A stretch of DNA of 64,000 nt from Marinobacter sp. B9-2 (GCA_003030785.1 PYVH01000004.1:1-64000), one strand, 5' to 3'; positions 25,788 to 34,947 are shown, counted from the first letter of the stretch. Translations and numbers: made by a program. Notes: generated from the letters alone by a model not told the origin.

Positions 25788-26573
25788 TCATGCGAAGCGC
25801 ACTGATGCGCTCCCGATGCCACCGATGTCGACCCGCATGTAGTCACCGGCCTTGACCGGCTCGAGGGGTACCAACGAGCCGGACAGAATGACTTCGCCAG
25901 CCTTAAGGGAAATACCGAACTCACCCAGCGTGTTCGCCAGCCAGGTAACACAATTCACTGGCGAACCCAGGGCCGCTGCCCCGGCGCCCGCACTGATCAC
26001 ACTGCCGTTCTTTTCGACCACCATTCCGCAGGTAACCAGATCCACCTTTCGAGGCGAGACCGCCTGGTCCCCAAGCACAAACAGGCCACAGGAGGCGTTG
26101 TCGGCAATGGTGTCCTGGATGGCGATCCTCCAGTCCTGGATGCGGGAATCGACAATCTCGAAGCAGGGCATCACGCATTCGGTCGCCGCCAGAACGTCGG
26201 CGTTGGTCACGCCCGGACCGGTCAGGTCCTTTTTCAGAATGAAGGCAATTTCGCCCTCTGCGCGCGGAGCGATCAGCCGGTCGCTGATGGGCATGACTTC
26301 GCCGCTGTTGAACACCATGTCGTCGGTGAGATAGCCAAAATCCGGTTGATGGACGTTGAGCATGTTCTGTACGGCTTTGCTGGTCACGCCAATCTTCTTG
26401 CCAATAATCGAGGCGCCATCCGCCAGACGACGTTCCAGCATGCGCAGGGAAATGTGGTAGGCATCATCAATGGTGATATCCTCACCACGGCTGGTCAGCG
26501 GGCTGACCGCCTCCCTTTTCATCATTGCCTGATAGAGCTCGTCGCCAAAGGCGTGAATTTTCGTCTGTTCCAT
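25788..26573 (-). CDS. dmpE: 2-oxopent-4-enoate hydratase (2-hydroxypenta-2,4-dienoate hydratase)
   Basis: 261 residues, the size of DmpE/Xyl[22 protein letters not shown] and [20 protein letters not shown] are the shared hydratase/decarboxylase motifs with the metal-binding glutamates. It adds water to 2-hydroxypenta-2,4-dienoate to give 4-hydroxy-2-oxovalerate. The start codon overlaps the dmpD stop by one base (TAATG). Confidence 0.95.
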   Translation of the reverse strand: MEQTKIHAFGDELYQAMMKREAVSPLTSRGEDITIDDAYHISLRMLERRLADGASIIGKKIGVTSKAVQNMLNVHQPDFGYLTDDMVFNSGEVMPISDRLIAPRAEGEIAFILKKDLTGPGVTNADVLAATECVMPCFEIVDSRIQDWRIAIQDTIADNASCGLFVLGDQAVSPRKVDLVTCGMVVEKNGSVISAGAGAAALGSPVNCVTWLANTLGEFGISLKAGEVILSGSLVPLEPVKAGDYMRVDIGGIGSASVRFA

Positions 26574-27433
26574 TAGTTACCTCCGGCAGCGGCCTGATCG
26601 GCCTCGTTCAGGAAATCATTGACCAACCGGGCAAACCGGCCGGCATGCTCAATCTGGGTCCAATGGCCACAGCGACCGAATACATGCAGCTGGGCGCGGT
26701 CGATCAGTTCAGCCAGTCGATAAGAGGCGTCGAGAGGAATGACTTCATCTTCCCGGCCATGGAGGATCAGGGTTTCATGGGGAAGCGCCCGGATGTCGTC
26801 TTCGTTACTAGCCAGGTTATCGACCCAACGTTGACGAGGAGCCGGGAACATGGCCGAAAACGACTCCTGGAAACCGGGCCGGATGCTGGCCTGATAGCGC
26901 ATCTCCGCCAGCTCGCTGGTCAGCAGGCCCTTGTTGAAGGCAAACACGTCCATCAAACGGCGCATGGTCTCAAGCGAAGGTTCGTACCCCCACACCTCGT
27001 CCAGGCCTTTGGTAATCGGGAAGCTGACCCCTGCTGAGCCCATCAGCACCAGGCGGCGTACCCGCTCCGGATGCTCAATGGCGAGCGCCAGGGCCAAACC
27101 TCCCCCGAAGGAATTCCCCACTAGGTCGACCTGTTCCAGGCCCAGCTCATCCATCACGCCCAGGGCGTGCTTGACCCAGCGCTCCCGGTTGTAGATCTGG
27201 TCTTCCGGGCGCTCGCTGTAGCCGAAGCCCAGCATATCCGGCGCCACAACGCGACGGTGTTTGGCCAGTTCCGGAATCACCAGGCGCCAGTTTGCCCAGG
27301 CCGTCACACCGGGGCCGGAGCCATGAATCATCATCACGGGGAAACCGCCTTCGCCATGGTCGTGCACGTTGGTGCGGTAGCCTGCGGCAACAATTTCACG
27401 CCCGATTTCAGGGCTGTCTACAGGTGCATTCAT
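26573..27433 (-). CDS. dmpD: 2-hydroxymuconate semialdehyde hydrolase
   Basis: 286-residue alpha/beta-hydrolase matching DmpD/XylF. HGSGPGVTAWANWR (37-50) is the oxyanion region of C-C bond hydrolases; S108 in GNSFGGG is the nucleophile; GREDEVIPLD supplies the aspartate and GRCGHWTQIEH the histidine. It splits the ring-fission product of catechols that yield ketones (alkylcatechols) to 2-hydroxypenta-2,4-dienoate and an acid, giving the hydrolytic branch of the pathway. Confidence 0.95.
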   Translation of the reverse strand: MNAPVDSPEIGREIVAAGYRTNVHDHGEGGFPVMMIHGSGPGVTAWANWRLVIPELAKHRRVVAPDMLGFGYSERPEDQIYNRERWVKHALGVMDELGLEQVDLVGNSFGGGLALALAIEHPERVRRLVLMGSAGVSFPITKGLDEVWGYEPSLETMRRLMDVFAFNKGLLTSELAEMRYQASIRPGFQESFSAMFPAPRQRWVDNLASNEDDIRALPHETLILHGREDEVIPLDASYRLAELIDRAQLHVFGRCGHWTQIEHAGRFARLVNDFLNEADQAAAGGN

Positions 27434-27440
27434 GACGCCC

Positions 27441-28901
27441 TCACAATTTGACGCAGATGTTTTTCATTTCGGTGTAGAACTCGAGGGAGTGCACACCACC
27501 TTCACGACCGACCCCTGACTGCTTACTGCCACCGAACGGTGTCCGCAGGTCTCTCAGGAACCAGCTGTTTACCCAGATAATGCCGGCTTCAATCTGGCCC
27601 GCGACGCGATGGGCGCGGGTGATGTTTTCGCTCCAGATTGCTGATGCCAGGCCGTAGGGGAGACTGTTGGCCAGCTCGATTGCCTCTTCTTCGGTATCGA
27701 ACGGGCGGATATGGCAGCAGGGTCCAAAGATCTCGTCCGTAACGACCGCCGAATCGTCCGGCAGGCCGGTCCAGATGGTGGGCTCGACCCAGGCTCCGCC
27801 CGCCAGCTCGGAAGGCATCTCAGGAACACCACCACCGGTCACAACGGTTGCTCCGTCATCGACGGCTTTCTGGTAGTAAGAGAGCACCTTTTCGCGGTGT
27901 TCGAGGCTGACAAGCGGCCCCAGGTTGGCTTCTGCATCATCAGGCGGGCCAATCTTCAGACCTTCCGCGGCTTCCTTGAGGCGACCGACAAACTCGTCGA
28001 AAACCGACCGCTCAACGTAAACTCGCTCGGTACCCAGGCAGACTTGGCCACAGTTGGCAAAAGCAGAGCGCATGGTGCCCTCGATGGCCTTGTCCATGTC
28101 GCAATCGGCGAATACCAGGCCGGCATTCTTGCCGCCCAGCTCCAGGGAAATATCCCGGATACCTTTGGCAGCCGCCTTCATAATGACTTCACCCGTGCCG
28201 GTCTCACCGGTGAAGGTGAACCCGTCAACCTGCGGGTGCTCGGTCAAATAGGCGCCAGCGGAATCACCACCGAAGCCATGAACAACGTTGTAGACGCCAT
28301 CCGGCACACCGGCTTCCTTCATCACCTCGCCCAGAAGGGCGGTGGTGGTCGGTGTCTCTTCCGACGGTTTGACGACGACGGTATTGCCACAGGCCAGGGC
28401 CGGCCCGACCTTCCAGGTCATCAGCAGCAGCGGCAGGTTCCAGGGGCTGATCACACCGATCACACCCTTGGGACGGCGAACGGCGTAGTTCAGGGCACCC
28501 GCGCCGTCCGGCGTGGCCATTTCGAAGGATTCCGTGGGCACGTTCTTGATCATGTCCGCGAACACCTTGAAGTTGGCCGCACCCCGGGGGATGTCGATGT
28601 GGCTAGCCAGGGATTTCGGCTTACCGGTATCCAGGCACTCGGCTTCCAGGAATTCCTCAAAGCGTTCGTTGATGCCATCGGCCACCCGATGCAGAATGCG
28701 GGTGCGCTCGTCCAGAGTCATCTTGCCCCAGGGGCCTTTCAAGGCCGCCCGGGCTGCCCTCACAGCGGCGTCGACTTCGTCTCGACCACCCTCGTGCACC
28801 TTGGCAATGACCTTGCCGTTGGCGGGGTTCACGTTGTCGAACAGCTTGCCGCTGGCGGAGCCCACGTACTGACCGTTGATGTAGTGTTTGATCTCTTTCA
28901 T
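27441..28901 (-). CDS. dmpC: 2-hydroxymuconate semialdehyde dehydrogenase
   Basis: 486-residue aldehyde dehydrogenase matching DmpC/XylG. The glutamate in SLELGGKNAG and the cysteine in NCGQVCLGTERV are catalytic, and GFTFTGETGTG binds NAD+. It oxidises 2-hydroxymuconic semialdehyde to 4-oxalocrotonate, entering the oxidative (dehydrogenative) branch that DmpI and DmpH continue. The protein is complete with family-typical ends. It lies between dmpB and dmpD as in Pseudomonas CF600. Confidence 0.95.
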   Translation of the reverse strand: MKEIKHYINGQYVGSASGKLFDNVNPANGKVIAKVHEGGRDEVDAAVRAARAALKGPWGKMTLDERTRILHRVADGINERFEEFLEAECLDTGKPKSLASHIDIPRGAANFKVFADMIKNVPTESFEMATPDGAGALNYAVRRPKGVIGVISPWNLPLLLMTWKVGPALACGNTVVVKPSEETPTTTALLGEVMKEAGVPDGVYNVVHGFGGDSAGAYLTEHPQVDGFTFTGETGTGEVIMKAAAKGIRDISLELGGKNAGLVFADCDMDKAIEGTMRSAFANCGQVCLGTERVYVERSVFDEFVGRLKEAAEGLKIGPPDDAEANLGPLVSLEHREKVLSYYQKAVDDGATVVTGGGVPEMPSELAGGAWVEPTIWTGLPDDSAVVTDEIFGPCCHIRPFDTEEEAIELANSLPYGLASAIWSENITRAHRVAGQIEAGIIWVNSWFLRDLRTPFGGSKQSGVGREGGVHSLEFYTEMKNICVKL

Positions 28902-28929
28902 TGCTGCTAAATCCTGTTGCTGGATGGTG

Positions 28930-29853
28930 TCAGGTCAGAACCGTCAGGAACCGCTCGTTCAACTGGCGATCGTGATAGAAGATGGCCTTGCCGAGCTGCT
29001 CCGCCTGCCAGGTCACCGGTTTGTGGTCCGGATAGGTGTAGTCACCGCCACAGAAGACTTCGTTGCGATTGCCCGACGGATCGAAGAAATAGATGGTTTT
29101 GCCGTGGGTCAGGCCGTGCCGTGTGGGCCCGATATCAATAGAGGTATCGGTCATGGAAATCAGGTCTGCGGCCCGCAGGACGTCTTCCCAGGTTTCGAGG
29201 AAGAAGGACGCGTGGTGGAACTTGCCTTTCTCTTCATGGTGAATGAAAGCAATGTCGTGCTCCTTCATGGACACGGTCAGGAACTGGGCAATCCGGGTGC
29301 CTTCCGGGTCCAGCACCTGCTCGGCCAGATGGAACCCGAGCACGTTCACGAAGATGTCATACACAGCCGCCAGTTCCGGCCCGTAGAACAGGCAATGGTC
29401 AAATCGCACCGCCTTCATGCCGGAAAGGCCACGGGGCCAGGCCTCGGGATTAACCTCGGTAACACCCCATTTGCCGGTGTAGAGTTTGTCGGCGTATAGC
29501 TCGAACGCGTGGCCCGAAGGCACGGTAAAGCGGATCCGGCGGCCGCAGTCTTTCAGCTCGCCTTCGGGAATCTGCTCTACATCCAGCCCGTAAGCCACCA
29601 GGTCTTTTTCCAGCTGAACAAGCGCTGCCTCATCCACAACCTTGAAGCCCATGAAATCACAACCGGGCTCATCGGCTTCAATCAGTACCACCGAGAACTT
29701 GTCCACTTCGGTCCAGGCCTTCAGATAAACCCGACCCTGTTCGTCTCGGTCTGTCTCAATAAGGCCCATCAGGTCTGTGTAATGTTTTACCGCTTCTTCA
29801 ATGTCCAGAACGCGGATCTGAACGTGGCCGGGACGCATAACACCTTTTTTCAT
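28930..29853 (-). CDS. dmpB: Catechol 2,3-dioxygenase
   Basis: From ATG 29853 the protein has 307 residues, exactly the length of XylE/DmpB. The Fe(II) ligands fall at the same numbers as in XylE: H153 (FDHCLFYG), H214 (FHHASFF) and E265 (NRNEVF). It opens catechol between C2 and C3 to 2-hydroxymuconic semialdehyde. GAGGT precedes the ATG; the frame stays open for 22 codons further upstream. The leader, inside the end of dmpQ, contains an ACAAAAACAAAA tract like those before dmpK, dmpL and dmpO. Confidence 0.97.
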   Translation of the reverse strand: MKKGVMRPGHVQIRVLDIEEAVKHYTDLMGLIETDRDEQGRVYLKAWTEVDKFSVVLIEADEPGCDFMGFKVVDEAALVQLEKDLVAYGLDVEQIPEGELKDCGRRIRFTVPSGHAFELYADKLYTGKWGVTEVNPEAWPRGLSGMKAVRFDHCLFYGPELAAVYDIFVNVLGFHLAEQVLDPEGTRIAQFLTVSMKEHDIAFIHHEEKGKFHHASFFLETWEDVLRAADLISMTDTSIDIGPTRHGLTHGKTIYFFDPSGNRNEVFCGGDYTYPDHKPVTWQAEQLGKAIFYHDRQLNERFLTVLT

Positions 29854-29864
29854 GACGATTACCT

Positions 29865-30188
29865 CTACGGTTTTGTTTTTGTCTGTTCGGCGAGTGGCGC
29901 TGCAGGTTGCGGCATACACTCGATCATCAAGTCGGTTCTCGGGTAGATCCGGCAGGCCAGAACTTCCCCTTTATCAAGAGCCTCCGGTGGACAGTGGGCC
30001 TTGCTCATCTTTCCGCACCGGAACTCGCCTTCAACAACGCGGATCTTGCAAAACCCGCAGCCGCCGCCCCGGCAACCCACCGGGACACACTTCTTGCCAA
30101 CCAGCTCCATGGCCTTGAGAACACTCTGGTCCTCGTCACACCGGAACCGGTCGCCGGTCGTGCGGTTGATTACATGGAATACCGCCAT
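29865..30188 (-). CDS. dmpQ: Chloroplast-type 2Fe-2S ferredoxin
   Basis: 107 residues with C39, C44, C47 and C79 in the plant-type ferredoxin arrangement (CRGGGCGFC...LACRIY). DmpQ and its homologue XylT re-reduce the active-site iron of catechol 2,3-dioxygenase after it is oxidised by poor substrates such as 4-methylcatechol. It lies immediately before dmpB, as expected for that role. The last codons (EQTKTKP) double as the A-rich leader of dmpB. Confidence 0.93.
   Translation of the reverse strand: MAVFHVINRTTGDRFRCDEDQSVLKAMELVGKKCVPVGCRGGGCGFCKIRVVEGEFRCGKMSKAHCPPEALDKGEVLACRIYPRTDLMIECMPQPAAPLAEQTKTKP
29870..29882 (-). promoter_or_regulatory. ACAAAAACAAAAC leader motif before dmpB
   Basis: This tract lies in the last codons of dmpQ (TKTKP) and ends about 16 bases before the dmpB ATG. 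It matches the AANAANAA pattern. Confidence 0.5.
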
Positions 30189-30200
30189 GCTTCCCCCGCA

Positions 30201-31262
30201 TCAGATCTTCTTGAACAGCGCCGAACGCTGGTTGTCTTCCGCGCCGTCTGCTGCCGTGAGGAACTTCTCCATAAAGATGTCCCGTTCGAACAACCGGCCC
30301 TGCATCAGTGCGGTGATCGCGGAATCGATCATCGGCGGTGGCCCGCACATATAGGCTTTGTTGCCGGCGAATCGGCCGTCGTAGTGTTCCTTGGCGGCGT
30401 CATGAACGTAGCCCCGGAACCCCTGCCAATCGGCATCATCGGCGGCATCGCTCAAGGCGGGCACGTAGGTGAAGTGCTCGTGGTCACGGGCGAGGGATTC
30501 AAACAGCTCCCGGTTGTAGAGCTCGGCCTGATTTCTCGCGCCCTGGAAGAGGGTGATTCGGCGCTCGTCGTTCTTTTCCAGCAGATCGAGGATCATGGAT
30601 TGCGGGCTGGAAAGGCCGGAGCCGCCCGCAATAAAAATCAGATCGCCTGGCTGGGAGCTGCGGACAAAGAACTGACCATAAGGGCCAGAGAGATCCAGCT
30701 TTTCACCCACCTTGAGCTGTTCATGGATGTAGGTAGTGGCGGCACCGCCCGGAACCAGGCGAACATGCAGTTCCACTTCGTCGGCCTTGCTGGGCGGGTT
30801 GGCCAGTGAGAATGCCCGGGGGCCATCCACATCCGGCAGTGCGATATTGATGTACTGGCCAGCCTGGAACGTCATTGGGCGGTCCAGCTTCAGATGCACG
30901 CCTTTGATGGTGGGTGACAGGTCGACGATGTCGGTGACGGTGGCGGTGTAATCCTCCACCGGATATCCCTCGAAATCCGGGTCAACATCGATATCCGCCT
31001 CGATGGTCACGTCACTTTCAACGGTGGCACAGCAGGCAAGCACCTTGCCCTCGTCCCGCTCAATGTCCATCAGGGCAAAGGGCGAGGCGTCGCCAATCTC
31101 CACGTCGCCTTCCAACACCTGGACCTTGCACGTTGCACAGGTGCCATGACCGCAGGCGAAGGGCAGCCAGACACCCTGGCGGAGCGCCGCCTGGAGGATG
31201 GTCTGGCCGTCCTCCACTTCGATCTGCTCGCCGATAGGCTCGATAGTTACGGTATGACTCAT
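30201..31262 (-). CDS. dmpP: Phenol hydroxylase reductase component P5
   Basis: 353 residues, the size of DmpP. The amino-terminal ferredoxin domain has C37, C42, C45 and C77 for the 2Fe-2S cluster. The FAD domain (RAFSLANPPS) and NAD domain (IFIAGGSGLSSPQSMI, MCGPPPMID) follow. It passes electrons from NADH through FAD and 2Fe-2S to the di-iron oxygenase DmpLNO. Cytoplasmic. Upstream gene dmpO ends 15 bases before. Confidence 0.96.
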   Translation of the reverse strand: MSHTVTIEPIGEQIEVEDGQTILQAALRQGVWLPFACGHGTCATCKVQVLEGDVEIGDASPFALMDIERDEGKVLACCATVESDVTIEADIDVDPDFEGYPVEDYTATVTDIVDLSPTIKGVHLKLDRPMTFQAGQYINIALPDVDGPRAFSLANPPSKADEVELHVRLVPGGAATTYIHEQLKVGEKLDLSGPYGQFFVRSSQPGDLIFIAGGSGLSSPQSMILDLLEKNDERRITLFQGARNQAELYNRELFESLARDHEHFTYVPALSDAADDADWQGFRGYVHDAAKEHYDGRFAGNKAYMCGPPPMIDSAITALMQGRLFERDIFMEKFLTAADGAEDNQRSALFKKI

Positions 31263-31277
31263 GGCACTTCTCCCCGC

Positions 31278-31637
31278 TCAGTAGCCCACGTTGGCAATGC
31301 CGTTCAGCCCCGGCGTGGTCACCGTGAGCATGCTTTTGTGATCAATGCGGTTGTCTTTCAGGCTGGCGTCAGCCCGCGGCGTGAAGGGTTCATCGTTCAG
31401 CAGCCACTCGGCATTCAGGAAGTCGGCTTTGGCGGCGTCCGGATGGGCGGCAGTTGCCGGCTTGATAATGGTCTCGACGAGGTCGCCAAAGGTCATGTCC
31501 GGCTGCACAAGCAGCGCAAACGGCGCGCAGAACAGCAGATGGTCGGGCCAGTAGACATACAACAGCTGCATGCCGTTGAAGTTCTCAACCTTGTCTTTCG
31601 GTTCGAACTTGTAGTCGTATAACGCGTTAACACTCAT
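31278..31637 (-). CDS. dmpO: Phenol hydroxylase small oxygenase subunit P4
   Basis: 119 residues from ATG 31637, equal to DmpO. The segments VENFNGMQLLYVYWPDHLLFCAP and SMLTVTTPG are characteristic of P4, the gamma subunit of the (alpha-beta-gamma)2 oxygenase. An AAGGTG site precedes the ATG; an ATG three codons earlier is less well placed. The leader contains the CCACAAAAACAACAAGG element shared with dmpL. Confidence 0.93.
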   Translation of the reverse strand: MSVNALYDYKFEPKDKVENFNGMQLLYVYWPDHLLFCAPFALLVQPDMTFGDLVETIIKPATAAHPDAAKADFLNAEWLLNDEPFTPRADASLKDNRIDHKSMLTVTTPGLNGIANVGY

Positions 31638-31647
31638 GGTGGTCACC

Positions 31648-31660
31648 TTGTTGTTTTTGT
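31648..31660 (-). promoter_or_regulatory. ACAAAAACAACAA leader motif before dmpO
   Basis: The leader reads CCACAAAAACAACAAGGTG, overlapping the ribosome site of dmpO, so a bound protein would block initiation. Confidence 0.55.
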
Positions 31661-31709
31661 GGGTGGTTCGCCCGGCGCCAGAGGCAGCCGGGCGATTCCC
31701 GGGTCACTG

Positions 31710-33245
31710 TCAGGCTGCGTCTTTGCTCTGGTCAGCCGGTTTCTGGCCCTTGATGGAAAGCCAGTGCTTGTGGTCCGGGGACCCTATGTACTCGAAATTG
31801 TCCTCGCCGATATTGATGTGGTAGTACTTCTGCACCACGGTCTCGACATCGGCGCCCTCGCAGTTGCCCTGGTAGATCTGGTGCACTGGCAGCCAGGCCT
31901 GGACATACTTCTCCGGCTCGTCCTTGAAAATGTCGCAACAGGCTTCGGAGCAGAAGTGGTAGCGCTCGCCTTCATGCACCAACTGGCGATGGCTCAGCTT
32001 GGTGGGCGCACCCATCTCGGTGAACAAGGTGGGCACCTGGCAAACCTGGCACAGCTGCGGCAGGGTGTTGTTGTAGAAGCGCCGGCCAGCGGCGGCTTCT
32101 TTCGCCAGGTACTCGTACCGGGGGCGGTAGTACTTGTCGAAAGTCTCCGGGTACTTCTCGGACATCCAGTCCATTTCTTCCTTCTCCGGAATCCAGGTAT
32201 GGAAGTTGGTGGCCTGGCTGTACTGGTAGAACGTGGTCCACAGCTGGTGGCTCAGGTGATGCTTGGCATCGTTGGCCACATCCTGGTACTTGGGCGGACG
32301 GATGCCATAGCGCTCAAGATCCTTGAACAGGGCACCGCCGTTCTGCTCGTAATAGACTTCCCAGGCCTCGGCCCAGCTCATCACCTTGTTCGGCAGCATG
32401 TAGTCCATCATCATGCTGACCAGGCTCAGCAGGCGGAACCCGCGCCAGAACCACTTGTCAATCCAGCGCTGAACGATGGGCACGTTGTCCTCGTGCTGTT
32501 CCAGGATGAACTTGATGACCTCGAGCCCCAGGGTCATGTGCCGCGCCTCATCAGACTGGGCCGAGAAACCAAAGGTCACCGTGGCCATGTCGCCGTTGTA
32601 GGCGGCGCCCGACATGAAGGGCACGAACAGAAGGTTGGTCAGCACGTACTCGAAGGAGAACGAGATGGCAGTCAGGAACTCGAACGGGCCGGCGGAGCGG
32701 GCATCGTCAAAGAACGACTTGGGCACTGACAGGAACCACACCCGGTCGTGCATGTAGGCGGCATCGTGCAGGCCATTGAAATGCTTGTTGTAGTGGCTCA
32801 TGGCGTGCTGCTGGGTCTGGGAATGACGCAGCTCGTCAATGGCCTGCATCTGGCACGCCACGCGCGCACCGGCACCACTGAACTGGCGGCCTACTTTGGC
32901 ATAGCCCTGGAACGCCGCGTGCTCGAGCGGTGACACGCCGGTCAGGAACAGTTTCAGGGCGTTGACATAGCGGGCATCGGAAATGTTCTGATGACCGTTA
33001 TTCTGCGCAAAGGCATCAAAAATTGCGTACAGCTTCTTCTCTTTCTCCGCCTGGTACTTCCAATAGGCATCCATGGTCAGACGGAACGGATCTTCCCACT
33101 GGGACCAGTCAGTAATCTTGATACCCTCGAACTGCTCGTCCGGGAAAATGTCTTCTTTCTTCTGGTAGCTCGGCTCCCAGGCCATGTCCCGGGTCAGGTA
33201 CTGGTATTTGTCTTTCAGATTCAGCTTTTTGTTTTTAACAGCCAT
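31710..33245 (-). CDS. dmpN: Phenol hydroxylase large oxygenase subunit P3 (di-iron)
   Basis: 511 residues from ATG 33245 (GGGAG site). The carboxylate-bridged di-iron ligands are all present: E108, E138, H141, E199, E233 and H236, within LEHAA, DELRH and DEARH, matching toluene monooxygenase numbering closely. The C-terminal region has a Cys-rich YHS-like segment (CQVCQVPTLF, HFCSEACCDIF) also present in P3 proteins. It hydroxylates phenol and methylphenols to catechols using O2. The first codons encode VKNKK, giving an A-rich AAAAACAAAAAG tract just after the start. Confidence 0.96.
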   Translation of the reverse strand: MAVKNKKLNLKDKYQYLTRDMAWEPSYQKKEDIFPDEQFEGIKITDWSQWEDPFRLTMDAYWKYQAEKEKKLYAIFDAFAQNNGHQNISDARYVNALKLFLTGVSPLEHAAFQGYAKVGRQFSGAGARVACQMQAIDELRHSQTQQHAMSHYNKHFNGLHDAAYMHDRVWFLSVPKSFFDDARSAGPFEFLTAISFSFEYVLTNLLFVPFMSGAAYNGDMATVTFGFSAQSDEARHMTLGLEVIKFILEQHEDNVPIVQRWIDKWFWRGFRLLSLVSMMMDYMLPNKVMSWAEAWEVYYEQNGGALFKDLERYGIRPPKYQDVANDAKHHLSHQLWTTFYQYSQATNFHTWIPEKEEMDWMSEKYPETFDKYYRPRYEYLAKEAAAGRRFYNNTLPQLCQVCQVPTLFTEMGAPTKLSHRQLVHEGERYHFCSEACCDIFKDEPEKYVQAWLPVHQIYQGNCEGADVETVVQKYYHINIGEDNFEYIGSPDHKHWLSIKGQKPADQSKDAA

Positions 33246-33259
33246 GATGTGTCTCCCGA

Positions 33260-33529
33260 TTATTTCCACTCAAGGATGAAGTGGTCATCGTCTTCGTCGA
33301 CGTTGCCGCCAATACTGATGACATCGATAAGCATTTCCTGGACATCCCAGTCGCGGCCCAGCTTTTCTTCCATGGTCTCCCGGTTGATCACCAGGCGCTT
33401 CTCGGCCTGGATCCGGATCATCGCCGGCTGGTGCTGAACCTCCGCTTCAGGGTTGTCTTCCTGGATGGCTTCCACCATGTAGCGGGCGTTGTCGTTGTCC
33501 TGGAATGCGATGAATACGAGCTGGCTCAT
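33260..33529 (-). CDS. dmpM: Phenol hydroxylase activator protein P2
   Basis: 89 residues, matching DmpM (90). It begins MSQLVFIAFQDNDNARYMVE, the typical start of the cofactorless effector/coupling protein of soluble di-iron monooxygenases, which binds the oxygenase and is needed for turnover. Its ATG overlaps the dmpL stop by 4 bases (ATGA). Confidence 0.94.
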   Translation of the reverse strand: MSQLVFIAFQDNDNARYMVEAIQEDNPEAEVQHQPAMIRIQAEKRLVINRETMEEKLGRDWDVQEMLIDVISIGGNVDEDDDHFILEWK

Positions 33530-34527
33530 GCCGATACTCCCTGGGTGTTGAGCCCGAACTTCTTCAGACGGGTGGCGAGTTGCGCCCTGACCTCATCGAG
33601 GGCTTCCACGCCAACGGATGCTTCCGCCAGCGGCTTCAGGGCGTTGTAGATTTCCGGCTCCCACTGGTCGGCCCAGGTCTGGAGCTGCTGGAGGTTGGCT
33701 TCACTTTCGCCGGCAACCACCTTGACCATGGCGTTGGTCCAGCGTTGGGAATCCTTGTACCAGTCGCGCATGAACTCGGTGAGCATGGAAACGTCTTCGG
33801 CACCCTGCTCCTCCCACCACTGGTCCATCTTTTCGTAAACCAGCGGGAACAGCAGGCCGTCCATCAGCACGTTCTGAATGAGGGTCAGCTCGAACCAGTC
33901 CTGGACAACCAGGGTGTCTTCCACCAGCTTGCGCATGGGTTGCCAGAGCGCGTCGTCCATCCAGTAACCCTTGGACTCGTCCAGCCCGGCACCGGTAGTG
34001 CCGTCAATCATCAGGGCAATTCGCGAGAGATACTGGCCTATACCGAGACGGTCCATGGCCTGGTAGATGTGCATCTGGGACACCGTGGTTGCGGTGGCCT
34101 CGCCTGCAATCTTGCTGTTGTTCATGTTGGCGCCCAGCTCCAGGTGACGCAGGGGAACCAAAAGACGCAGCAGCATGGTGCGGGTTTCTTCCGGCAGCCG
34201 GGTCAGCAGGTTGCGCTTGTCACAGAAGCCATAGCTGGTCTCGGCGGCTTCCTGCATCTTGGCGCGGTTACCCACGTAGGCGCCGTAGTAGAACTGGCGG
34301 GGATCAGTCACCGCATACCAGTCCTCCATGCGGATGGCAGTACGCCGCTCGTCGTTGAGCTCATAATCCGGATCCCACTGAGGGCGGTAATGGAAATTGG
34401 TTTTTGCCTCCAGGTCGTAACTGGCTTCCTGGTAGCGTGTGGCGGGTTTGTCTCCGAAACGGCGTGCGATGTGGCCGTAGGTCTGACGGATGGGCTCCAC
34501 CGAGTTGGTCTTGATTTCGATAGTCAT
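33526..34527 (-). CDS. dmpL: Phenol hydroxylase oxygenase beta subunit P1
   Basis: 333 residues from ATG 34527 (DmpL is 331), with AAGG 5 bases before. It is the beta subunit homologous to the large subunit but lacking most iron ligands; motifs RPQWDPDYELNDERRTAIRM and LRLLVPLRHLELGANMNN fit the P1 family. The leader has a CCACAAAAACAACAC tract shared with dmpO. Forms the oxygenase with DmpN and DmpO. Confidence 0.94.
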   Translation of the reverse strand: MTIEIKTNSVEPIRQTYGHIARRFGDKPATRYQEASYDLEAKTNFHYRPQWDPDYELNDERRTAIRMEDWYAVTDPRQFYYGAYVGNRAKMQEAAETSYGFCDKRNLLTRLPEETRTMLLRLLVPLRHLELGANMNNSKIAGEATATTVSQMHIYQAMDRLGIGQYLSRIALMIDGTTGAGLDESKGYWMDDALWQPMRKLVEDTLVVQDWFELTLIQNVLMDGLLFPLVYEKMDQWWEEQGAEDVSMLTEFMRDWYKDSQRWTNAMVKVVAGESEANLQQLQTWADQWEPEIYNALKPLAEASVGVEALDEVRAQLATRLKKFGLNTQGVSA

Positions 34528-34540
34528 ATCAACCTTACCG

Positions 34541-34552
34541 TGTTGTTTTTGT
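34541..34552 (-). promoter_or_regulatory. ACAAAAACAACA leader motif before dmpL
   Basis: The leader reads CCACAAAAACAACACGG shortly upstream of the AAGG site of dmpL. It is nearly identical to the dmpO leader and to that of the lipoprotein gene at 37171. Confidence 0.55.
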
Positions 34553-34577
34553 GGAACAGAACGTTGATGGATGTTGC

Positions 34578-34838
34578 TCAGTAACGCTGGCCGCGCTCCC
34601 CGAACCGCCACTTGACCATGTCTTCGTCAATCTGGCGGATCATGTCGGAGTCCATGTGGACCACGTTGTTGTGCTTGCAGAAGATTTCGAACGCCTCCCT
34701 GGGTAGAACCAGTTCGACGAACAGCTCCGGGTGACCGATGGCAAAGTCGAATTCCACGAATTTGTCGCCCGGCTCGCTGCGAACCCGGATATAGCGGGTC
34801 ATCTCGTCAAAGGATTTGGCTCGTGTCTCGCTGGTCAT
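34578..34838 (-). CDS. dmpK: Phenol hydroxylase assembly protein P0
   Basis: 86 residues from ATG 34838 (DmpK is 92); the RYIRVRSE...KFVEFDFAIGHPELFVELVLP core is the P0 signature. DmpK is needed to build the active hydroxylase, apparently by aiding iron insertion, and is not required for turnover. First gene of the operon, 30 bases after the predicted sigma54 transcription start. Its ribosome site is weak (GTGG), and an ACAACAACAAA tract lies in its leader. Confidence 0.92.
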   Translation of the reverse strand: MTSETRAKSFDEMTRYIRVRSEPGDKFVEFDFAIGHPELFVELVLPREAFEIFCKHNNVVHMDSDMIRQIDEDMVKWRFGERGQRY

Positions 34839-34854
34839 GATTTGCACCACTGGG

Positions 34855-34865
34855 TTTGTTGTTGT
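34855..34865 (-). promoter_or_regulatory. ACAACAACAAA leader motif before dmpK
   Basis: On the mRNA strand the dmpK leader reads GACAACAACAAAC, containing the AANAANAA pattern of Hfq/Crc targets in pseudomonads, 17 bases before the start codon. One of six such elements in this block. Confidence 0.55.
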
Positions 34866-34878
34866 CTGGGAGGGGACG

Positions 34879-34894
34879 AGCAACGCGTGTGCCA
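34879..34894 (-). promoter_or_regulatory. Sigma54 (-24/-12) promoter of the dmp operon
   Basis: The minus strand reads TGGCAC-ACGCG-TTGCT, a match to the TGGCAC-N5-TTGCW consensus with the invariant GG and GC correctly spaced. Transcription should begin near 34868, about 30 bases before dmpK. It is the expected target of the divergently encoded DmpR activator. Confidence 0.92.
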
Positions 34895-34928
34895 AACCCG
34901 TCAAAAAGCCGAGCGCAAATATCCATCC

Positions 34929-34947
34929 AACTGTTTTTCAAACAGTT
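34929..34947. repeat. Perfect 8-bp inverted repeat between promoter and activator sites
   Basis: AACTGTTT, a 3-base spacer, then AAACAGTT. It lies about 35 bp upstream of the dmp -24 element. It could be a binding site for a further regulator or a bend site in the looping region; no family is assigned. Confidence 0.6.

Noticed and set aside
31659-32729. A 356-codon plus-strand open frame opposite dmpN
   Set aside because: Shadow of the di-iron subunit, whose ligands and length are fully conserved.
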